From Magnetococcales bacterium (lineage in GTDB: Bacteria; Pseudomonadota; Magnetococcia; Magnetococcales; JADFYX01): a stretch of DNA of 11,490 nt. This document shows positions 1 through 7,400 of the stretch, piece after piece. Below the pieces are notes generated by a model. The model ran no database searches. It was not told where the DNA came from and was given only the letters and a program-made list of their open reading frames with translations. Numbering within the stretch: position 1 is the stretch's first letter; each line of letters starts with the position of its first letter. Location of the stretch: the NCBI GenBank assembly GCA_015232795.1, contig JADFYX010000058.1, positions 1 through 11,490 of the forward strand, in the 5' to 3' direction. Both the position numbers and the translations under genes were made by a program.

Positions 1-147
1 TCACGGGCAACTGATTCACCCATCCTTATGGACATATCCTCAAGGTCCAATAATGTGTTTATTAGACGTTCGTGCTCGTTCCTGACCAAGTTTGGAGTGA
101 GAAAATTTAGCCTGTAATGGAAGAAGAATAGAGCGTAGAATAAACAT
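1..147 (-). pseudogene. Possible 5' end of a leftward gene, apparently frameshifted, running off the window
   Basis: An ATG on the minus strand at 147-145 has an AAGGA-type ribosome binding site 10 bases upstream, but its frame closes after 35 codons at 40-42. In the neighbouring minus frame, which is open without an ATG from about 183 to the window edge, the conceptual peptide over roughly 1-75 looks protein-like: charged, leucine-rich and amphipathic, including EHERLINTLLDLEDM and then IRMGESVAR. One frameshift between about 75 and 100 would join a plausible start to this stretch. The first in-frame ATGs of the second frame (33-35, 21-23) have Shine-Dalgarno-like bases only 0-2 nt upstream, too close to be good starts. 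No family is recognised. It could equally be chance open frame in AT-rich DNA. Confidence 0.22.
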
Positions 148-149
148 CG

Positions 150-222
150 AATAGGGGTCCTTTTTGCTGTAACTTCATTGAGTTAGAGTTCAATATAGTA
201 TACACAAAAAGCGACCCTTATT
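150..222. repeat. Imperfect inverted repeat, 21-bp arms around a 31-bp centre
   Basis: The left arm (150-170) and the reverse complement of the right arm (202-222) match at 16 of 21 positions without gaps. They share AATA-GGGTC and a run of T, and allowing one gap improves the fit. There is no T-tract directly after either arm, so it is a poor intrinsic terminator. The centre contains a minus-strand TATACT (197-202) that could be a -10 box for the leftward frame beginning at 147. Operator, small mobile-element remnant and chance are all possible. Confidence 0.4.
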
Positions 223-508
223 CACCTGTAAATAATTGATTTATTAGCAGAATGTGGCTTTGTTTAGCATTCAAAAATTCGCGCGGATAAGATATATTAA
301 TGAAGTGATAAGTAAATTCAATGACGCAGCCATATTAGTATTTCATTATATAGCGGCGTTAGTAAAAACGGTGAAACTTCAGCTTGTTAAGGTATGGTGG
401 GTGTGGGGTTTTTGTTAAGGGCTGAATTTCCTCTAACAGGAGTGAATCAATAATTTTTTACCATTGGAACAGAACAGGAATTGCTCAACTTAAGAGGAAG
501 AAAAACCG
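223..508. other. Non-coding upstream region of the MscS-like gene
   Basis: No convincing open frame or RNA gene is visible in this 286-base stretch. It holds two copies of the 9-mer TTGTTAAGG at 384-392 and 412-420, with starts 28 bp apart. The Shine-Dalgarno-like sequence AGAGGAAG lies about 10 bases before the ATG at 509. No clear pair of -35 and -10 boxes could be assigned. Confidence 0.4.
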
Positions 509-2227
509 ATGTTAATTTATGAGTTTTCACTATCTACAACCTGCAGCAAATACCACTGGTTACTTCTGGTAACCATGTTATTGTCATTGCTCTTGTTGAA
601 CTCTCCACTGCACGCTACAACCCAAACTGATCCCCTACCACCTTCCCAGGATGAGGCGATGGTTGAGGTTAAGAAAAATACTGCCAAACTCAACGATATT
701 CAGGCAGATCTTAAGCAACGTAAGCTGGAAAGAGAAAAGAAGGCCGCCGCCATTAAACGTTTTCCTTCTGGGCCGGAACGGGAGAAATTGGAGGAAGAGC
801 TAGCACAACTCAACTCAAGTATTACGGAACAGATGCAGGCTTTTGATCTGATTATCACTGGTGGAGTGAAGTTAGCACAACTGAAGAGTGCAGATGAGAA
901 GAAATTTGATTGGCAGAAGGATCTTTTGGATATCGTCAGGCCAATTATAACCGAACTATATCAACTCACTGGTGAGAAGCGGAAGATTCATAATCTGAGG
1001 AATAGTATCGGCTTCCACAAAGAACAGTTGCAGATCGTGAGAAATACGCTTAAGACCATCAAAAACATAGATAAAAATGAATTAGAGAGGGAGACAGCAC
1101 AACTTTTCCTTGAGGTGCAGAAGCAGTGGCAGGAAAAGGCCAAGGAACACAAACATCTTCTGGAAGTTGGTCAATTACAGTTACAGGAGATAACCCGCAA
1201 AAAGGAGAATACCTCTTTGAATTGGGAGCAGCTCTGGCGTCAGTTTGTTGATGGTCGAGTGACCACTTTGTTGCTGTCGATTGGGGGGGCTATTATTGCT
1301 TATTTTTTGCTGGTATTACCCCTACGTATGATAGGAACCATCAGCAATGGGCAGATTTTCGCACAACGCTCTTTTTTTGTCAGACTAGCAGTGATCATCT
1401 ATCGGGTTTTTGCAGTCATAATGACCACGATCGTTTTCTTTATGATTATTAATAGCCGAGATGACCGAGTATTAGAGGGGCTTTTTATCTTGTTGATCTT
1501 TGCTTTTCTAATCTCCTTGAAAAACAGTGCTCCCAAATATTTGGAGGAGTTGAAACTTTTGTTGAATATCGGCCCGGTACAGGAGGGTGAGGTTGTGGAA
1601 TACCGGGGTGTTTTATGGGAAATTACCGCAATGGATATGTTTGCCCGACTGTACAATCCAGCGATGTCGGAACCTAGAATACGGGTGCCTTTGCGGGATA
1701 TGGCTCGACTGCACTCTCGACGTAAACATGCCGATGAGATGCTTTTTCCCTGTACAAGCGGTGAGCATGTCATATTAGCAGACAATCAGTACGGGCAGGT
1801 GAAGTGGATCAGTCCAGAGACGGTAGCCTTGCGAATTGCTGGCAATAGCGTTCGTAGTTATACCACTGGGGATTTTCTTGGTAAATCGCCGAAAAACCTC
1901 TCCAGTGGTTTTTCCGTGGCGGTGGTGTTTGGCATCGATTATCGGCACCAAGCTGATTGTACAATGACGATACCCCAAACACTGCGTGATGATATGGAGG
2001 CTGGCCTGGCAAACAGGCCATTTGGGCCACAAGTTACACTGGTCAAGGTGGAGTTTGATGAGGCGGCATTATCATCCCTAAATCTTAAAATTATGGTAAC
2101 ATTTGAGGGTTCTGCGGCAGCAAGCTATTATCCAGCACAACGTGCTATTCAGCGTATTGCTGTGGAGAGTTGTCATCGCCACGGTTGGGGTATTCCTTTC
2201 CCACAGTTGACGGTTCATCAGGTTTGA
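509..2227 (+). CDS. MscS-family mechanosensitive channel-like inner-membrane protein
   Basis: The 572-residue product should be a pressure- or ligand-gated small-conductance channel of the inner membrane. An N-terminal signal-like hydrophobic stretch (about 17-36, ending in LHA) is followed by a charged, helical, probably periplasmic coiled-coil region (about 45-235). Three hydrophobic segments follow at about 252-272, 293-315 and 321-338. Residues about 355-405 resemble the MscS beta domain (VQEGEVVEYRGVLWEI, then RIRVPLRDM in place of the usual 'iPN' strand). The C-terminal alpha/beta domain (about 468-572) has the family signature: FSVAVVFGIDY and the ending GWGIPFPQLTVH. The ATG at 509 is preceded by AGAGGAAG at suitable distance. 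The last membrane helix lacks the Gly/Ala-rich packing of canonical MscS TM3, so gating and conductance may differ. The family assignment rests mainly on the C-terminal half. It stands alone, with non-coding DNA on both sides. Confidence 0.82.
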   Translation: MLIYEFSLSTTCSKYHWLLLVTMLLSLLLLNSPLHATTQTDPLPPSQDEAMVEVKKNTAKLNDIQADLKQRKLEREKKAAAIKRFPSGPEREKLEEELAQLNSSITEQMQAFDLIITGGVKLAQLKSADEKKFDWQKDLLDIVRPIITELYQLTGEKRKIHNLRNSIGFHKEQLQIVRNTLKTIKNIDKNELERETAQLFLEVQKQWQEKAKEHKHLLEVGQLQLQEITRKKENTSLNWEQLWRQFVDGRVTTLLLSIGGAIIAYFLLVLPLRMIGTISNGQIFAQRSFFVRLAVIIYRVFAVIMTTIVFFMIINSRDDRVLEGLFILLIFAFLISLKNSAPKYLEELKLLLNIGPVQEGEVVEYRGVLWEITAMDMFARLYNPAMSEPRIRVPLRDMARLHSRRKHADEMLFPCTSGEHVILADNQYGQVKWISPETVALRIAGNSVRSYTTGDFLGKSPKNLSSGFSVAVVFGIDYRHQADCTMTIPQTLRDDMEAGLANRPFGPQVTLVKVEFDEAALSSLNLKIMVTFEGSAAASYYPAQRAIQRIAVESCHRHGWGIPFPQLTVHQV

Positions 2228-2976
2228 TCCTACCTGTCTCTCGTCATTGCAACCTAGCAAACATCTGCTGTAGCATGTATTTAAAAAAAGTGTAGCTTTT
2301 AAATTAACAATTGTTTGTATTAATAACAAATTAACTGTTGTCAATGGCATTGCGCCCTAAAAAGGTCTCAACTAATTATTCCAAGGTATTAGCCATATAC
2401 ATGTCGCACACAATAAGCAGTATGAAAGACTGTTTATTGGATAGCGACAAGAAAGCGGGGAAAATTTTGTATACTAAAACTCAACAAAAAGAGACTGGCA
2501 TCTGAAAATGGATAAAATGAGCAAGAAGAGAGTCGTTTGAACTCGCGCTTTATTATCCTAAATTCAGCAGTTATTCGTAGTGATACCGGTTAGTATTGCG
2601 CTGTGTATTTTTGATGACAAGGTAAATCTTGCTCAGTTTCTTCCTAACAATAGTTAGTGACTTAAAAAAACTGTGAAAATATAACAGAAAATGGAATGTT
2701 GATCTATTTAGTAAAATTTGAATTACTGACAAAATATGTTACTGCTTATTATCACATATTCTCAACAAACCTTTCCATACCTTAACATGTTGAATTTAAG
2801 ATTTTATAAAGCTTTTTAGCAATATAAAACAATTAACAAAAGATAAACATCTTTAGCCGATCATCTAGCCATTTCTATTGTTAAAACCATATTAATTTCT
2901 AAAGCACATAAAATTGTTGCTAGATCAATAAACACATGTTAGCGTAGTTGGTCAAACGAGAAATATCTCTATTTCA
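2228..2976. other. AT-rich intergenic region of about 750 bp without a gene
   Basis: No open frame with coding character, tRNA or clear terminator is visible. The frame beginning ATGGATAAAATG near 2510 has ten codons (MDKMSKKRVV) before TGA and is not called as a gene. A 22-base motif at 2551-2572 recurs with three mismatches at 11402-11423. The length and the decayed short frames suggest remains of an insertion or a lost gene, but nothing can be named. The promoter of the downstream phosphatase gene must lie here if that gene has its own; no confident boxes were found. Confidence 0.4.
2551..2572 (+). repeat. Dispersed 22-bp motif, copy 1 (copy 2 at 11402-11423)
   Basis: The motif reads TATTATCCTAAATTCAGCAG then TT. 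It matches 11402-11423 at 19 of 22 positions in the same orientation, including uninterrupted ATCCTAA and GCAGTT. Both copies are in non-coding DNA. The similarity falls away after the motif. It may be the end of a decayed insertion element or a dispersed repeat; the family is not identified. Confidence 0.4.
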
Positions 2977-2988
2977 GTGGATTTTGCC

Positions 2989-4443
2989 ATGGCTAACAAT
3001 GCTAGTCCCCCCTCACTAAGTTTTTTTCAAAGACTTAGAGCAACATTTATTCGCCCAAAAACATATGATGATGTTGATCTTAACCAAGAGGTATTTCTTT
3101 TGGGCGATGAGATTCGCGTCCCTTATAGTAATGGCGCATTCAGTTGTATATTAGGCAAGCAAAGAAAGGGTAAAGAGTTATGGATATGTCCAGAATTTCT
3201 TCTGGACCCATCTCTGGATATTGGCACGAAAACACTGATAATCATTGATCCTGAAAATTATTTCAAACAACCAAGTGGTTTTTTTCGTTTAGAGCCGGGA
3301 GATGCCATAGTATTGGGCTATGGAGATGAATTGCAGCAAACATATTTTCATTTTCCTAAAAATGTTGCAAAAAAACATTTAACCATTGCTCATGGAGGTG
3401 ATTCTTTAGTCTTTAAAGATTTAACAGAAAATAGAGGGACATATTTAACCCCGCTGGGTGATAATCTTGAGGAAGAAAAAATTGTCTCTCAAAGAATGTC
3501 CCAACTGGCAAAGCTTAAAGAAATATATGGTGGCCCCATCAAGATGCTTCCCCAACAAGAGGCATTGGAGACCATTCGTAAAATAAATGATATTCTGGAC
3601 AAAGAACCAAGCCGACCATTAGATGACCGGGGCAAGCCAGGAGGGTTGGTTCTACCTCCAGAAGGACTTGCCCCACTCATAATTGGTGATCTTCATAGTC
3701 AGGTAGGTAATCTAGTCAAAATACTTACTGAGAACCATTTTCTTGATGCTCTGGAGCAGGGATTAATCTATATAATCCTGTTAGGTGATGCTGTCCATTC
3801 AGAAATTGATGGTGAGATGGAGGATATGGAGGACTCCATTTTAATGATGGATTTTATCTTTAAATTAAAAATACGTTTTCCGGCACAAATTTTTTATCTT
3901 TGTGGTAATCACGACAGTTTTTCAAAAGATGTTAGCAAAACAGGTATACCCCAAGGGATTTTATGGGAGCGACAAATTCGTAAACTACGGGGTGAACAAT
4001 ACAAAGCAGAGTTTGATAGGCTATATCTCCACCTGCCATATGTAGTTAGATCTGATAAATTTATTGTCTGCCACGCAGCCCCTCCCAAAGCCAAGGTAAC
4101 TCAAGAACTTTTAATAAATACCTACCGTTATCCCGGCTTGGTGAAAGAGCTTATTTGGAACCGCCTACGTCGCCCTGGATATCCTGCTGGTTATACAAAA
4201 ATGGATGTTGCGCGTTTTCGCAAAAACCTTAACGTCCCCCCTGAAACACCGTTTATAGTTGCCCACAACCCCTTATCAGAAGATGTCTCGGTCTGGCTGG
4301 ATGCCGGGGATATAAAAGACCACCATATAGTCTTCAGCGGTAGAACAAACCAGATAAGCATTTTTTTTCAAATTAGAGGTAAGATGGTGCCGTTTGTCTA
4401 CAGTGTGGAGCCTAAAATCATGGACATGTTGGATAAAATGTAA
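2989..4443 (+). CDS. FHA-like domain fused to a PPP-type metallophosphoesterase (predicted protein phosphatase)
   Basis: The C-terminal two thirds is a calcineurin-like phosphoesterase of the PPP Ser/Thr phosphatase type, using two metal ions. Numbered from the GTG at 2977, the motifs are GDLH (237-240), GDAVHSE (270-276), GNHD (310-313), VCHAAPP with His366, and VAHNP with His430. These supply the usual metal ligands and catalytic histidine. The N-terminal region (about 35-165) resembles a forkhead-associated domain, most clearly at about 100-160: KKHLTI matches the 'SrxH' strand and KDLTENRGTYL matches the 'D-l-x-S-x-NGT' strand. FHA domains bind phosphothreonine peptides; the GR motif is not obvious, so this half is less certain. 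No signal peptide or membrane segment is seen, so it is probably cytosolic. ATG at 2989 (484 aa) is preferred, although the site before it is weak; GTG at 2977 would add four residues. It converges on the dikinase-like gene, stop codons about 30 bp apart. The substrate is unknown. Confidence 0.78.
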   Translation: MANNASPPSLSFFQRLRATFIRPKTYDDVDLNQEVFLLGDEIRVPYSNGAFSCILGKQRKGKELWICPEFLLDPSLDIGTKTLIIIDPENYFKQPSGFFRLEPGDAIVLGYGDELQQTYFHFPKNVAKKHLTIAHGGDSLVFKDLTENRGTYLTPLGDNLEEEKIVSQRMSQLAKLKEIYGGPIKMLPQQEALETIRKINDILDKEPSRPLDDRGKPGGLVLPPEGLAPLIIGDLHSQVGNLVKILTENHFLDALEQGLIYIILLGDAVHSEIDGEMEDMEDSILMMDFIFKLKIRFPAQIFYLCGNHDSFSKDVSKTGIPQGILWERQIRKLRGEQYKAEFDRLYLHLPYVVRSDKFIVCHAAPPKAKVTQELLINTYRYPGLVKELIWNRLRRPGYPAGYTKMDVARFRKNLNVPPETPFIVAHNPLSEDVSVWLDAGDIKDHHIVFSGRTNQISIFFQIRGKMVPFVYSVEPKIMDMLDKM

Positions 4444-4473
4444 TGGTCCAGTAAAAAAACAGTTGTCCCATAT

Positions 4474-7400
4474 TTATTTGTCCGTACCCCATTCTTGCTC
4501 CAGCAGCAGGATGGTCTCTATTTCATGCCACCCTTTGAACAACAGGCCCAGGTTACCATCTATACTGATTTTATCTCCACACAATATTGTATTGCCGTTG
4601 ATCCTACACACACCCTCCTCCTCATGAATGGCAAGATCTTCGCAACCTACTACACAGGTTTTTTCCAAACGGGCAGCAACAATTGCTGCATGGGAAGTCT
4701 GGCCACCACGGGCGGTCAAGAGTCCGTCTGCCAAAGATATCTCTCTTATATCATCGGGTACGGTATCATAACGAATAAGAATTAAAGGAGTTTTAGCATC
4801 TTGTTTGCGCATCAACTCTACCTGATTTAAATTAAAAACCGCCTTACCACACAACGCCCCCCCACTTACACCGATACCTTGAATCAACCTTGACTCTCTT
4901 AACCTTAGGGAATCAACAAAGCTGTGGAAAATAGCTTGGCGATTTTTACTGGTTATCATATCTCGGCTTTGCAGAAAAAATAGATTTTCCTCGGCAGGTC
5001 CATCAAAGGTAAACTCAACTTCTTGGGCGTTCCAGTTACAGACATCCACCAGATGGTGGGCCTCTGCTAATAGTTTGTTATAAATTTTAGGGTAACAGTG
5101 CTGCAAACTATTCTCAGGATTGCGACCATCATATTCACACTGTTCCAAAGATATAGGGTTGGTAGAGACAAGCCCCCCGACAATATCTTCACCCTGGTTA
5201 CCCGGCGTGTAATCTCCCCATAGCAACACCCGGTCTAGTTTACGGTGGGGATGAGAGGTGAAAAATACACCAGAGCCTGCCTGTTGATGGATATTTCCAT
5301 AGACCATACGCTGCAATACTACGGCAGTACCCCAAGCATCGGATATATCCATAATGCTACGATACTCTTTGGCCTTTTTAGACTCCCAAGACTCAACAAC
5401 CTGATTAATAGCTCCAAGAAGCTGTTGCCAGGGATCATCGGGTATAAAAAGATCATTTTCATCGGCAATTTGTTTATATTGCCGGGCCAACTCTGCCATC
5501 TGGGACTCACTTAAATCGTGTTTTTTCTTAACCCCATAACGCCGTTTGGCACTGTGCATAAGATCGGTAAAAATTCCCCGGTCTATATCAAATGTCATAC
5601 ACCAGGATTGGATAAAACGGCGATAGTTGTCCCAAGCAAAAAAACCGTTACCAGACTGACGCACCAGCCCGTTTACAATTTTTTCGTTAAGACCCACATT
5701 ATGGATGGTCTGCATCATACCCGGCATGGAGATTAATGCTCCACTACGTACAGATAATAGCAGAGGATTATCTTCTGAACCAAAAATCAACCCAGTCTGC
5801 TCCTCTATTTTTGTTACCTGACTGCGCAGACGAGCCATAAAATCTCTGGATGCCGGGGGATATTCCCGAATTACAGGACGACAGCGGAAAAATTCGGTGG
5901 TCAATACCACTCCAGCGGGTACTTGCAGCCCTTTTTCTTCCAACTCAACCAGATTAAAACCCTTATTTCCCAGATGGATTAAATTTCGTACCCGACGATC
6001 AGGCTTATAGAGAGAGCAAAACAGCCTTGCTGGATCATATGTCATGAGTTGATCCAGACGGGGAGGAGATAACATCTCTTGCTGGCGAGCTAAAATTTGT
6101 AAAATCCTGCCGATAAAACGGTCAAACGCCTGTAGACCAAAGGTTTCGGCTATAAGATCCCTAAGAAACGACTCTCCAATTCTCTCTACCGAGATAACAT
6201 CATCTTTATCATCTTTTAGAGATGCATATTTAGTAAGCAAGGCATCTCTGGGAATCATAGGGACAATAATTGACAGATTATCCCGGTGGTGAGTGGTGTA
6301 ATATGAGAGGATGATATCCTTCACCCCTTCGGAAAAGCTGCGGAAAATGTCCAGGTATTGATGGTAGGAGAAATGGTTCAACTCCAAAAACTGCTCCAAA
6401 ACATCACGCATATGAGTTAATTTGCGAGATGTGACCCCATCTACATCCAAAGCTCGCAAGAATATTTTAAGATATTTAAATACTTTAAAAAAAGCTGCAC
6501 GGGTGATGAAATCTTCCGGGATGCGCCCCACCAAACCCTCTAGATCAACATTAGCTAGATTTTCCAAACGAAAGCTTAAAGAGAGGGCATCAAATTTACG
6601 CTCTTGATAACAGCCGTAGACCGATGGGATATCCACCGCAATATGGCGCTTTTGGTATATCTCCTCCCGTGCCGGGAAGACCTTGTCACTCAATATGGTC
6701 TTTTTCAAGATCTCCATGGCATCTAACAGCCCATCTAGACGCTCATAACCCACCGCACCGCTCTCCAAGATTTTTAAGAGGGCATCCATGCCGGGAATGC
6801 CATCCTCTACAGCCTGACGTAGTGGCTGGCGAATACCCCTGAAACCAAGATTATATTTTAGCTCTAATTGATGACAGAGACGAATCATCAACAAAACCCG
6901 TCGCCCCTCACTGGCTGGCTGTTGGGTAAAACCCTTTATTTTTTCTTCAACCTGATATAACGGCTGATTCAGTGGATTTTGGGAGAGATCCTCGTCTTTA
7001 TAAAGGGCTTTTGTGATTACATGTACATGGTCAAAATAGGGCCCTTTTGCAACAATGCCTGCCAAAATTGCATCGGAGACCAAACCCTGCAAAACTTTCT
7101 TTTCACCAGTTTGCCAAAATTTAAGAATATTTAAGGAGAGATCCACAATACGGTTGGTGCTCTCCACATGGCACTGTTTGCGTAAAAAATGGATCAAAGT
7201 GTCCTTGCGACGGCTAATTTCATCCAACTCTGTTGATACAGTACGCAACTCACCTTCAGCTCCAATTTCATTATAATAGACAGGGAGCTGGCGACAAAAC
7301 TGTTTAGCTAGATTATAGACCGGCTTAATACCACTGTTTAGCAAGTGGGATATCTCTTTTTGAAACAGATCCGTATCTTTTATTAAAGCTCCAGTTAGTT

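Noticed and set aside
2275..2310. AT-only hairpin after the MscS-like gene (AAAAG and CTTTT)
   Set aside because: The stem is almost entirely A-T and would be unstable; not enough to call a terminator.
4444..4473. Bidirectional terminator between the convergent genes
   Set aside because: Only 30 bases, with a run of A but no GC-rich stem visible.
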